A stretch of DNA of 64,000 nt from Salinicoccus cyprini (GTDB taxonomy: Bacteria; Bacillota; Bacilli; Staphylococcales; Salinicoccaceae), in the NCBI RefSeq assembly GCF_007713705.1, contig NZ_VMSJ01000005.1:167752-231751 (forward strand), in the 5' to 3' direction. The notes beneath the pieces were generated by a model. It did no database searches, was not told the DNA's origin, and saw only the letters and a program-made list of their open reading frames with translations. Shown here piece after piece: positions 54,883 through 63,433 of this stretch. How positions within the stretch are numbered: the first letter of the stretch is position 1; every line of letters starts with the position of its first letter. Both the position numbers and the translations under genes were made by a program.

Positions 54883-54915
54883 ACCATACCCTTAGAATTT
54901 GCAGTTTAAGTGCAG
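54883..54915 (-). promoter_or_regulatory. Promoter of ydhK with CTGCA-N6-CTGCA direct repeat
   Basis: Minus strand CTGCA (54915-54911), CTTAAA, CTGCA (54904-54900), then 11 bp and TATGGT (54888-54883). The same repeat with 11-bp period occurs at 58235-58250. No -35 consensus. Candidate target of the response regulator at 57487. Confidence 0.6.
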
Positions 54916-55035
54916 ATTCAATGAAAAGTGGATGTAATCAGCAAATATCAGGGATTAATGTTTACAAATATATGTTTAGGTTTTCAATGGAGAGTTTCTT
55001 AACTTAGGTACAACATGTCATATCCTTATTAGAAT

Positions 55036-55068
55036 CTGCACTAAAAATCGATATTTAAATAATAAAAT
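55036..55068 (+). promoter_or_regulatory. Possible promoter of the F510_1955 lipoprotein operon with half of the CTGCA repeat
   Basis: CTGCA (55036-55040) with a degenerate second site ATCGA at the 11-bp position (55047-55051), 11 bp, then TAAAAT (55063-55068). Weaker than the two full copies. The 54851-55118 interval holds only these regulatory elements. Confidence 0.35.
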
Positions 55069-55118
55069 GGTTGAAGACTTCCCAAATGAATAGTGAATAG
55101 AGGCAGGAGGAAACGACT

Positions 55119-56030
55119 ATGGTATCAAGAAAACTGATGATTAATGCAATGACAGTATCAGCGATATTTCTAGCGGGATGCAGTAGCGGCGGAACAGGTG
55201 AATTCGAAGAGGCTTTTAACGGTAAAATAGAACATGTGCATGGAATGGGATATGCTGGTGGGGATGATGGATTATATCTGGCGACCCATGGCGGTTTGAA
55301 AATATTCCGTGACGGGGGATGGCATGAAACCACCAGGAACTACAATGACTATATGGGGTTCAATGCTGTAGATGAAGGATTTTATACTTCCGGGCATCCA
55401 GGAGGAGATTCCGATATTCCCAACCCTTTTGGTATTCAACGTAGCTTTGATGGCGGCAGGACACTTGAACATATCCAATTCGAGGGGGAAACGGATTATC
55501 ATGCCATGGCGGTAGGATACGACAGCCATGATATTTTTCTGTTGAATCCTGAACCGAATTCAGCGTTGGGTCAAGGATTTTATAAAAGTACTGATGATGG
55601 AGAAAATTGGGAAAAAGTAGATGCGGAGAGCCTAGAAGGGGGCGTATTATCATTGGCAATCCATCCGTCAGATTCCAGCTTTATCGCAGCAGCGACTTCC
55701 ACCGGCATCTATCTGTCAGAGGATGGTGGCAATCAATTTAAAGCATTAACAAATCCAAACGAGGTAGGAACGACTGTATATTTCTATGGAGACGACTTAT
55801 ATTATGCGATAAATAATGAAAATGTTGAACTCCACAGAAGAAATGTTAAAAATAATGAAGAAGCCATCATTGATACACCGGAATTGGAGAATGATGGAAT
55901 TGCATATATTGCCCGGAACCGACAGAATGAAAAAGAACTGGCCATCTATACCGTAAACGGTGACGTATATTTTTCTGATGCCGGGTCAACTGCTTGGGAA
56001 AAAGTTCTAGATGGGGGTCAAACCAGGTAA
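55119..56030 (+). CDS. F510_1955-type beta-propeller lipoprotein
   Basis: A 303-residue lipoprotein (signal ends SAIFLAGCSSGG, Cys 21) consisting of one BNR/sortilin-like propeller: EHVHGMGYAGGDDGLYLATHGGLKIF, YNDYMGFNAVDEGFYTSGHPGGDS, DYHAMAVGYDSHDIFLLNPE and FYKSTDDGENWEKV. It corresponds block by block to residues 117-385 of the protein at 47047 but lacks the membrane helices. It leads an operon with a histidine kinase and response regulator, so it may sense or present copper to that kinase (inference). Conserved His in HVHGMG and YHAMAV are candidates for metal binding. Confidence 0.8.
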   Translation: MVSRKLMINAMTVSAIFLAGCSSGGTGEFEEAFNGKIEHVHGMGYAGGDDGLYLATHGGLKIFRDGGWHETTRNYNDYMGFNAVDEGFYTSGHPGGDSDIPNPFGIQRSFDGGRTLEHIQFEGETDYHAMAVGYDSHDIFLLNPEPNSALGQGFYKSTDDGENWEKVDAESLEGGVLSLAIHPSDSSFIAAATSTGIYLSEDGGNQFKALTNPNEVGTTVYFYGDDLYYAINNENVELHRRNVKNNEEAIIDTPELENDGIAYIARNRQNEKELAIYTVNGDVYFSDAGSTAWEKVLDGGQTR

Positions 56031-56105
56031 GCGTAAACTTTGAGATCATCTTTTCACTCTGTTGTTAGGCACTTGAAGGGTTAATGTCGAAGGGAGGGGG
56101 CTGTG

Positions 56106-57509
56106 ATGTTAAATAAATTATCCCTGAAGATCGGGCTGTTATTTTTTATAGTAGTTATCACTGTTGAAATCATATTATTCTCCATATTATATACAAACCT
56201 GGTCAATGATCGTGTCGATGACGTGATGGGAGACTTGTTGGCCCGCGGGAATACCCATCGGGATGTGTTGGAAGAAAACTACACCCCCTCTACTCTGGAG
56301 CATGTCGCCATCATGGAATCCGAATCTGATTTTATTGTCGCGATTACAGACCAAGAGGGGGTAGTGGTCACCAGCTCCAACCCGATGGCCCCGGAAATGA
56401 TCTCGGTGATCAGGCATACGGATAATGACCAAGTGCCAGATGAGGGGGTCGTACTGGAGTCGGATTGGGCAGAGAAAAATTTTGTGGCGACAGACAGCCC
56501 AATTATCATGGATGGTGTACATAGTGGACATGTATTCATGTTTGCCAACAGCAATCACATTGAAAAAATCATCAGCAATCTCACACAACAATTCTTAATC
56601 ATCGGAGTGATCACTGTCATTTTAACCATCATCACGGTGATTGTACTTTCGAAGGTCATTACACAACCATTGGTCGGGATGAAGCAGGCCACAGAAGCGT
56701 TGAGCAGAGGCAACCATGAAGTAGAATTGTCCACCAGTCGAAAAGACGAACTCGGAGAGTTGGCAACTGCCATCACACGCTTATCAAAAGATTTGAAGCG
56801 TTTGAAAAATGAAAGAAATGAATTCCTGTCGAATGTTTCCCATGAACTCCGTACGCCACTGACCTATTTGAAAGGATATACAGATATCATCAATCGGGAT
56901 ACCACATCCGAGGAAGATCGAACCAGATATACACAGATCATCCAGGAGGAGACAGAACATCTGGCCGGCCTGATAAAAACATTGTTCGAGCTGGCCAAAA
57001 TAGATCAGAATGAATTTGCCATAAAAAAAGAAAAAGTGGAATTTGATGCACTGATCCAAAAGATCGTGGAACGGATTTATCCGGCAATTGAAGAAAGAAG
57101 TATAGAATTTTCATATTTCTGTCCAAGTAATGTGGTCATTACCATTGACTCGGAAAGAATCCAACAGGTACTGTTGAACATACTCGATAATGCCATTAAA
57201 TATACACCCCGTGGAAATCATGTCAGATTGGAAGTGGTTCAGAATAAAAATGATGTCTTAACGGTCATTTCAGATACAGGGGAAGGCATTTCCGAAGAAG
57301 ATATGCCGTATATATTTGAACGACTCTATCGTGCAGAAAAATCAAGGTCCCGTTCCAAAGGGGGTTCTGGTCTTGGGCTAACAATCGCCAAAGAAATTGT
57401 GGAACTTCACAACGGCAAGATGGAAGTCGAAAGTGAACCAGGTGAAGGAACGGTTTTCAACATATCTTTGCCGAAGGAGGATGCGTATGAAAAAAGCATT
57501 GTTGATTGA
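56106..57509 (+). CDS. Sensor histidine kinase of the second copper-island two-component system
   Basis: A 467-residue kinase with helices at about 8-30 and 163-184, an external sensor of about 130 aa, HAMP (185-237), H box FLSNVSHELRTPLTYLKGY with H246, N box NILDNAIKYTPRG, G boxes SDTGEGISEED and GGSGLGLTIA. ATG 56106 follows GGGAGGGGG; a GTG directly before it is an alternative. The kinase gene precedes its regulator gene and overlaps it by 23 bp, the reverse order to the system at 48432. The sensor contains several His/Met residues (HSGHVFMFANSNH). Signal inferred as copper. Confidence 0.86.
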   Translation: MLNKLSLKIGLLFFIVVITVEIILFSILYTNLVNDRVDDVMGDLLARGNTHRDVLEENYTPSTLEHVAIMESESDFIVAITDQEGVVVTSSNPMAPEMISVIRHTDNDQVPDEGVVLESDWAEKNFVATDSPIIMDGVHSGHVFMFANSNHIEKIISNLTQQFLIIGVITVILTIITVIVLSKVITQPLVGMKQATEALSRGNHEVELSTSRKDELGELATAITRLSKDLKRLKNERNEFLSNVSHELRTPLTYLKGYTDIINRDTTSEEDRTRYTQIIQEETEHLAGLIKTLFELAKIDQNEFAIKKEKVEFDALIQKIVERIYPAIEERSIEFSYFCPSNVVITIDSERIQQVLLNILDNAIKYTPRGNHVRLEVVQNKNDVLTVISDTGEGISEEDMPYIFERLYRAEKSRSRSKGGSGLGLTIAKEIVELHNGKMEVESEPGEGTVFNISLPKEDAYEKSIVD

Positions 57510-58158
57510 TGACGAAGAGAGAATGCTGGAATTACTGGCGTTGTATTTGAATCCCTACCACTATGACTGTAGAAAAGCGCTGGGGGCGAAAGAAGGACTC
57601 CAATACATCGAAGAAGAAAGATTCGATATTGTACTGCTCGATATCATGATGCCTGACATGGATGGATGGAACGTTTGCAGAGAAATCCGTCAGTATTCGG
57701 ATGTGCCCATCATCATGGTGACTGCACGGGAGCAGAAGGCGGATATCGTCAAAGGCCTCAGATTGGGGGCGGATGACTATATAACAAAACCCTTCAATGA
57801 AGAAGAACTCGTTGCGCGGATGGATGCATTATTAAGGAGGGCGAAAGCTGTCAATCATGTTGAGGTGGACGGACTGCTATGGGACAAGGATCGATTCGAA
57901 CTGTCCTATCAAAATCAGTATATCAAGTTGACTCCCAAAGAGTTCTCATTGATTGGATTGCTTATGAAAAATGCGGGACGGGTATATTCAAGAAATCAAC
58001 TGATTGACCTGGTATGGGGGATGTACTCAGAAACTGAAGGCCGAACTGTGGATTCACACGTTAGAAACATGCGAGAAAAAATCAGGGAAGTGGGGTTTCC
58101 CATCGATGATTATTTTCACACAGTGTGGGGCGTGGGCTACAAGTGGAATAAAAAGTAA
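57487..58158 (+). CDS. OmpR-family response regulator of the second copper-island system
   Basis: A 223-residue regulator: LIDDEE pocket, phosphoacceptor D52 (VLLDIMMPDMDGWNV), Lys in ITKPFNEEELVARM, and an OmpR winged helix (LTPKEFSLIGLLMKN...RTVDSHVRNMREKIREVG...HTVWGVGYKW). The ATG at 57487 has AAGGAGG 6 nt upstream, inside the kinase gene. It ends about 80 bp before the repeat CTGCA-N6-CTGCA, which it may bind. The tandem contact helices of OmpR proteins usually read direct repeats with 10-11 bp period, as seen here. Confidence 0.88.
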   Translation: MKKALLIDDEERMLELLALYLNPYHYDCRKALGAKEGLQYIEEERFDIVLLDIMMPDMDGWNVCREIRQYSDVPIIMVTAREQKADIVKGLRLGADDYITKPFNEEELVARMDALLRRAKAVNHVEVDGLLWDKDRFELSYQNQYIKLTPKEFSLIGLLMKNAGRVYSRNQLIDLVWGMYSETEGRTVDSHVRNMREKIREVGFPIDDYFHTVWGVGYKWNKK

Positions 58159-58234
58159 TGTTCGTATATTATCAATTGCTTAATAGTGTAGGTTTTGAGT
58201 ACATTGCTAAAATTAATTTGAAATATTTTAAAAA

Positions 58235-58269
58235 CTGCACACTAACTGCATAAATCAGGGGCATATACT
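58235..58269 (+). promoter_or_regulatory. Promoter of the APC permease gene with CTGCA-N6-CTGCA direct repeat
   Basis: CTGCA (58235-58239), CACTAA, CTGCA (58246-58250), then 13 bp and TATACT (58264-58269). Same repeat and similar spacing to the -10 as the ydhK promoter at 54883-54915. Confidence 0.6.
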
Positions 58270-58298
58270 TAGAGGTAATTATTTCTGAGGTGATGCTA

Positions 58299-59615
58299 AT
58301 GAGCGAATATAAAAAAGACAGTTTATCTCTGACTGGTGCAATCGGTCTCGGGACAGGGGTCATGATCAGTGCCGGCATATTTGCATTGCTGGGGCAGGTT
58401 GCCGCGCTTGCCGGCACGTGGTTCCCGATCATGTTTGTCGTCGGGGGTATCGTAACTGGATTCAGTGCCTATTCCTACGTCAAGATGAGCAATGAATACC
58501 CCTCTGCAGGGGGCATCAGCATGTTTTTGGCAAAAGCCTATGGTCAGGGTACCGTCACTGCTTCTGCAGCGATGCTGATGGCCGTATCCATGGTCATCAA
58601 CCAGAGTCTGGTGGCCCGTACTTTCGGCACCTATACATTACAGATTTTTAATATGGATGCAACCAGCTACCTGGTGCCTGTGCTCGCTGTTGGTCTTTTG
58701 CTCTTTGCATTCCTGGTCAACATTTCTGGCAACAGTTTCATTCAGACGTTTACTTCGATTGTGTCCCTGCTTAAAATAATGGGGCTCGTCGTCTTTGCGA
58801 TGGGTGGATTATGGGTCGCCGGTTTTTCCATTACACCCGCTGAAAGCAGTGGAAATACGGAAGACGCGACGGTTGTCAGCATGATTGCTGCTGTGGCACT
58901 CACCATCCTATCATTCAAAGGGTTTACGACGATCACCAACAGTGGCTCTGAAATCGTTAAGCCCCATAAGAATATCGGCCGAGCGATTGTTGCATCCATT
59001 TCCATCAGTCTTTTTGTCTATCTGCTGGTTGCATGGGCGGTATCCAGCAATCTGCCATTAAACGAAATCATTGCAGCCAGGGACTACTCGCTTGCCGAAG
59101 CCGCCAGACCGGCGTTTGGAAACTACGGTGTATGGTTTACCGTAGGCATTGCGATCATCGCAACAGTTTCCGGTATTATTGCCAGTGTCTTTGCGGTATC
59201 ACGGATGCTTGCCATGCTGACAGATATGAAACTGATTCCACATAAGCACTTTGGCATGCCCGGGCGAATCCAAAAGCATACGCTGGTATACACGATTGTA
59301 CTTGCGATGGTACTGGCCGTCATTTTCGACCTCAGCCGTATCGCCTCAGTCGGTGCCATATTGTATCTTGTGATGGATATGATTGTGCATTGGGGTGTGT
59401 TTAAACACCTGCGGGATAAGGTGGATGCCAACCCTGCTATTGTCATGACCGCATTTATACTCGATGGTATCGTACTGGCTGCTTTTGTGTGGGTGAAATT
59501 GGTGAACGACTGGCTGATTGTTGTCGTCTCCATCATTTTCATCATTGTCATCTTTATAGGGGAATATGTATTTCTTAAAAACCGTAATGATGGGGAAGAA
59601 GGGCATGCCCATTAA
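58299..59615 (+). CDS. APC-superfamily amino acid permease
   Basis: A 438-residue permease with about 12 helices. APC features are LSLTGAIGLGTGVMISAGIFALLGQVAALAG (helix 1 with the unwound G-rich motif), EYPSAGGISMFLAKAYG in helix 3, and FKGFTTITNSGSEIVKPHKNIGRAI in the helix 6 region. The C-terminus is EEGHAH. It imports an amino acid or amine, not readable from sequence. Its promoter repeat ties it to the ydhK promoter, an unexpected partner for copper genes; a Cu-binding amino acid such as His or Cys would be one idea. The start at 58299 follows GAGGTGAT. Confidence 0.82.
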   Translation: MSEYKKDSLSLTGAIGLGTGVMISAGIFALLGQVAALAGTWFPIMFVVGGIVTGFSAYSYVKMSNEYPSAGGISMFLAKAYGQGTVTASAAMLMAVSMVINQSLVARTFGTYTLQIFNMDATSYLVPVLAVGLLLFAFLVNISGNSFIQTFTSIVSLLKIMGLVVFAMGGLWVAGFSITPAESSGNTEDATVVSMIAAVALTILSFKGFTTITNSGSEIVKPHKNIGRAIVASISISLFVYLLVAWAVSSNLPLNEIIAARDYSLAEAARPAFGNYGVWFTVGIAIIATVSGIIASVFAVSRMLAMLTDMKLIPHKHFGMPGRIQKHTLVYTIVLAMVLAVIFDLSRIASVGAILYLVMDMIVHWGVFKHLRDKVDANPAIVMTAFILDGIVLAAFVWVKLVNDWLIVVVSIIFIIVIFIGEYVFLKNRNDGEEGHAH

Positions 59616-59796
59616 AGCATTTTTAAAAAATATTATTAACCTGAATTTCAAAGAGGGGAAGGTCATGGTTGCAAAGGGGGTGATGCTTTTTCAGAAAGGT
59701 GAATCAATAGAAATTTAAAATGATTAGAAGGCATTGGATTGCTTGTATCATTTAAGGTAAATATCTCTTAGAAAAAATACCAGGGAGGAATGTAAA

Positions 59797-60666
59797 ATGA
59801 ATAACAGATTTACAAAAACAGTCGTCACACTCGCAACCGTTATTGGAATCAGCTTATCAGCAGGACAAGTTTCGGCAGATTCCACCAACGCAGCTCCCCA
59901 AGCCAGTGAACACGCACAGGGGGAAGCAAAGGTTGAAAAGAGATTGGATAAGGTTGAGAAGAAAACGGACGCCATCCAATCTGAACTGGAGGCAATCGAA
60001 GGATCTATCGAAGGCGCCCCTATAACAGTTGATCAAGTCCAGCTCTATAAAGAGTATCTGGACAAGTTGGAATCTCTGTTGAATCGCTTAAGCGCCGCTG
60101 ACAACCATTTGGATGCTATAACTAAAAAAATGGAAAATCAGGATGCATCCATTGAAGAGACTGAAGCAGAAATTAATGATATACGCACCAGTATTTTAGA
60201 AGTGAAAGAAACGATTCAATCCATTTTTGCTGAACAGATGTCCAGCACTGGTGTAGTCCCTGACGGTCTGGAGGAAGCAGAAGATCCAACTTATGAAGTG
60301 GGTAGCCAAGCCATTATCAAAGCCGATCATATGCCAGGTATGTATGGCGCTGAAGCAACAATTGCAGGCGCATTTGATACTGTTGCTTATAGTGTCACTT
60401 ATTACCCTATAACTGGTGGAGACCCAGTGGAGAATCATAAATGGGTCATCCATGAAGAATTGGAAGGTCCAGGAGAAGCACCACTGGAGCCCGGCACTGA
60501 AGTGACCTTGGATGCGGATCACATGAAAGGCATGGATGGTGCAACCGCTGTGATAGAATCTGCTGAAGACACTACTGTATATATGCTTGACTTCACAACA
60601 ACAACTGGAGAAAAAGTAGAAAATCATAAATGGGTGACAGAAAGTGAATTGTCACCTGTTGAATAA
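59797..60666 (+). CDS. YdhK-family (DUF1541) secreted protein with coiled-coil N-terminus
   Basis: A 289-residue exported protein. Signal peptide about 1-27 (VSADS), a Lys/Glu-rich predicted coiled coil (about 45-150: KVEKRLDKVEKKTDAIQSELEAIEG...), and two DUF1541 repeats (YEVGSQAIIKADHMPGMYGAEATIAGAF... and DADHMKGMDGATAVIESAE...), ending HKWVTESELSPVE. The C-terminal half is closely similar to the protein at 54005; the N-terminal halves are unrelated, so one conserved binding module is displayed on two stalks. A GGGAGG site precedes the ATG. The 180 bp before it contain a 17-codon frame at 59665 with a strong ribosome site. Confidence 0.85.
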   Translation: MNNRFTKTVVTLATVIGISLSAGQVSADSTNAAPQASEHAQGEAKVEKRLDKVEKKTDAIQSELEAIEGSIEGAPITVDQVQLYKEYLDKLESLLNRLSAADNHLDAITKKMENQDASIEETEAEINDIRTSILEVKETIQSIFAEQMSSTGVVPDGLEEAEDPTYEVGSQAIIKADHMPGMYGAEATIAGAFDTVAYSVTYYPITGGDPVENHKWVIHEELEGPGEAPLEPGTEVTLDADHMKGMDGATAVIESAEDTTVYMLDFTTTTGEKVENHKWVTESELSPVE

Positions 60667-60675
60667 AAACAGATG

Positions 60676-60745
60676 ATATTAAAGAGCTTATCTTTACTGG
60701 ATTATCTATCTCAAATGGATAATCTGCATGGATAAGCTCTTTTTA
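60676..60745 (+). terminator. Long hairpin terminator after the second ydhK gene
   Basis: AAAGAGCTTATC / GATAAGCTCTTT outer arms with nested GGATTATC/GATAATC-like arms and a T tail. Confidence 0.8.
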
Positions 60746-61028
60746 TTATATGAATTAACAGATACATTAATGACTGTTTTGAAGGGAATTCGGTTTACTC
60801 CTCCTTGCAACGATGGTTCTAAGCGAACTCAACTGTTTTTTATAACCTTGTCTAAACTAAGGCGTCTCTTATAAGTATTGTCAAAATCAAGGGCGCTCTT
60901 AATTAATAATGCAAATACACCTTAATGTATATTTTCGTTAAAATGCTGGGTACAATCTTAACCGGAAATAAAAGAAGTGGTATGTCCAGAATAAGTTCCG
61001 ACATACCACTTCTTTCTAAGTGTTGTGC
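60746..61028. other. Gene-free interval with csp3 terminator
   Basis: No gene. Short sequences around 60845-60945 (CTAAGGCGTCTCTTATAAGTATTGTC and following, repeated loosely) may be decayed repeats. The right end is the terminator of the leftward Cys-rich gene. Confidence 0.4.
60971..61017 (-). terminator. Terminator after the Csp3-like gene
   Basis: AAAGAAGTGGTATGTC / GACATACCACTTCTTT perfect 16-bp stem with 13-nt loop. Confidence 0.88.
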
Positions 61029-61355
61029 TTAGGCGATTTCTTTACAAGCCTCTGCACATTTGAAGCACGCATCTGCACATTTCTGGCAGTGATCGTGGTC
61101 ATGTTTTTGACACTCGTTGCCGCATGCTTCGCAGACCTTGGCACATACTGCCGCCAGATCAGAAGAAAATGGTGAATTTCTTGTCAGAGCCTGTTCTAAA
61201 AATGCACAGATATCTGCACATTCACGATCCAATCGGATACACTCCGCCATCATTTTTACGTCTTCTTCCCTCAGACAAGCATCGTAACAGTGGTTACAGG
61301 CTTCCATACATTCATGTAACGTCTGAATCAGTTGTTGATGTTGTTCATGAGCCAT
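61029..61355 (-). CDS. Four-helix bundle copper-storage protein (Csp3-like, DUF326)
   Basis: A 108-residue cytosolic protein with 16 cysteines (16, 20, 23, 27, 39, 46, 50, 71, 75, 78, 82, 90, 93, 97, 100, 104) spaced along four helices, plus a His cluster KHDHDHC in the last loop. This is the pattern of Csp3/DUF326 proteins that store many Cu(I) ions inside the bundle. It lacks a signal peptide. A GGAGGG site precedes the ATG. Position between ydhK and mco supports copper storage. Confidence 0.9.
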   Translation of the reverse strand: MAHEQHQQLIQTLHECMEACNHCYDACLREEDVKMMAECIRLDRECADICAFLEQALTRNSPFSSDLAAVCAKVCEACGNECQKHDHDHCQKCADACFKCAEACKEIA

Positions 61356-61560
61356 TATAAATCCCTCCTATAGAATTGAATGCACTTACATTAATTGAAT
61401 TCCCATCCATTTCGCATATAAACCGATATGGTAAAACTCCATAGAAACTGCACATAATTTTAATGATGATTGTCCTTCTCCAACTTACTCAATATTGTAA
61501 TTCGTCTAGAAAAAATCAAGAAATAGTTCCTTTTTTGTTATTAGATTGAAGCTTTGGAGC

Positions 61561-63129
61561 TTACTCTACTTTAACCTGTCCCATCATCCCATTGTCCTCA
61601 TGTTCAAGTATGTGACAGTGGAACATATATATGCCTTTATTTTTAAACTGAATGGCAATTTTTACAGTCTCATCCGGGGCAACGGAAAAACTATCTTTCC
61701 AGCCTCTTTCGTTCTCAGGTGGTGCTTCTCCATTCCTGGAAAGGATCTTAAACTGAGCACCATGGATGTGGAACGGATGAATCATGCCGCCCATCATGTC
61801 AGGTTTATTATAGATTTCCCATACTTCTGTAACACCTTGTTCCTGCGTAAAATCAATTCTTTCAGGATCAAATTTTTTTCCGTTTATCGTTACCTGATCC
61901 ATCATGCCGAAAAGTTCAATTTCTTTTGTCACTGGCAGGTTCTTTTCTTCTTCCGTAACTGAAAAGTCATTCATTTCATCAGGTATATCCATGTTCTTAC
62001 CTGTTTGATCTGTGATTTCAAAAGGTAAGAGCGTGGCACCATCTTCATTCATTAACGCTATATTTTCATTACCATCGACTTTAGAAAAATCAATGATTAT
62101 TTCGGCCCGCTCTGAAGGCGTAAGTGTGATTTCTTCCATTGAGACCGGTTCATTTAAAAACCCGCCGTCCGTTGCGACTTGTACAAAAGAATCCCCTGTA
62201 TTTAGTTTAAAGGTGTAATTTCTTGCATTTGATCCATTTAAAAGTCGAAGCCTTACTTTTTCTTTATCTACAGTTAATTTTGGATTCAATGTGCCGTTAA
62301 TTAATGATGTATCCCCGACTGTGCCATCTTCATTTGCTACGGCTTTGTAATTCAGTTGTTTTTCATCATTAAATACTTTGTCCTGGAAAACGAGAGGGAT
62401 GTCATTTTCTCCATATTCACTTGGTAATTCGAGATTTTTTGAATTTTGGTCCTCGATATAAATTAACCCAGCAAGTCCGTTGTACACTTGTTCAGAGGTT
62501 TTTCCTTCCGGGTGGGGATGGAACCACAATGTGGCAGCTTCCTGTGTCACTTCAAATTCAATAGTACTCTCTTCGCCTGGCTCCAATACATTGTGTGGAC
62601 CACCATCGTCATTCCCTGGCACTTCCAATCCATGCCAGTGAAAAGTGGTATTTTCATCGAGTTCATTGATTAAGTTTATTTTCACAGTATCTCCTTTTTC
62701 AAATTGAAGCATGGGACCTAGAAACGAGCCATTATAGCCATATGTTTTTGTTTGAACGCCATCAAATATTTCTGTTTCTCCTTTTTGCGCGCGTATTGTA
62801 TACTCAGTTCCTTTGTTGCTGTCGCTTTTGAGTACAGAGGGGATACTCAGTTCGTTCTCTCCTGTCGAATCAATTAGACCTACCACATCATCATGATCCA
62901 TATGACCATTACCCATGGAACCATTATTCATTTCTCCTTCACTGGAGGAGCCATTCATATTTTCTTCCATAGAACCTTCATTGTCCTCATTCATGTTCAT
63001 CTCTTCATTTGAATTCTTTTCATTGCTAGTATCTTCTACAGATGCTTCTCCGTCATTGCTTGTACAAGCTGATAAAACAATGACCATCATTAGAGAAAAC
63101 AAGCTTATCAATAGGTTCTTTTTTCTCAT
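61561..63129 (-). CDS. mco: Multicopper oxidase lipoprotein (Mco type)
   Basis: A 522-residue exported protein. Lipoprotein signal ends LSACTSN (Cys 22). A Met/Asn/Glu/Ser-rich stretch (about 40-80, NMNEDNEGSMEENMNGSSSEG) may bind copper. Three cupredoxin domains follow with all copper ligands: HWHG and HPHPEG (type 2/3), HPFHIHG and the type 1/3 signature HCHILEHEDNGMM with axial Met. Staphylococcal Mco oxidises Cu(I) and protects from copper. The 200 bp between this gene and csp3 hold no gene; a lone AACTGCAC lies near 61447. Confidence 0.93.
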   Translation of the reverse strand: MRKKNLLISLFSLMMVIVLSACTSNDGEASVEDTSNEKNSNEEMNMNEDNEGSMEENMNGSSSEGEMNNGSMGNGHMDHDDVVGLIDSTGENELSIPSVLKSDSNKGTEYTIRAQKGETEIFDGVQTKTYGYNGSFLGPMLQFEKGDTVKINLINELDENTTFHWHGLEVPGNDDGGPHNVLEPGEESTIEFEVTQEAATLWFHPHPEGKTSEQVYNGLAGLIYIEDQNSKNLELPSEYGENDIPLVFQDKVFNDEKQLNYKAVANEDGTVGDTSLINGTLNPKLTVDKEKVRLRLLNGSNARNYTFKLNTGDSFVQVATDGGFLNEPVSMEEITLTPSERAEIIIDFSKVDGNENIALMNEDGATLLPFEITDQTGKNMDIPDEMNDFSVTEEEKNLPVTKEIELFGMMDQVTINGKKFDPERIDFTQEQGVTEVWEIYNKPDMMGGMIHPFHIHGAQFKILSRNGEAPPENERGWKDSFSVAPDETVKIAIQFKNKGIYMFHCHILEHEDNGMMGQVKVE

Positions 63130-63433
63130 ACTTTACAATCCCTTCTTTCTACTTTTAATAAAGAACTTGTCATTCCTTTATGTATTAGACTAGATTATAA
63201 TTTTCGAGAATCCGTGCATAAAATGAGTATTTAATATGACAAAAACTACATGTAAAATTAAGTTTAAAAAACGACCGTTTATTGGAACGATTAGAAGGAG
63301 ATGAAATATAGTTGTTTTCTCTATAGATTATAAGTCGCCGATTGTAAAATTAAGCTAGACACCTAAAAAGGGTCACACGTGATACACTCAAAATGAGTTT
63401 TCCGACCAAAGAAAATCATAGGAGTGATCACGC
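63130..63433. other. Boundary between mco and the IS30-type element
   Basis: Contains the mco promoter region on the minus strand (TATAAT near 63198), a palindrome-like AAACGACCGTTTATTGG (about 63271-63287) that parallels 31793-31809, and the presumed left end of the insertion sequence near 63343. No gene. Confidence 0.45.

Noticed and set aside
59665..59718. 17-codon peptide (MVAKGVMLFQKGESIEI) with a strong ribosome site
   Set aside because: It is too short to support as a gene and could be the start of a deleted one; recorded only as a possible leader peptide before the second ydhK gene.
61440..61460. Third full copy of the CTGCA repeat near AACTGCACATAA
   Set aside because: Only one half-site is present and no gene is transcribed rightward from it.
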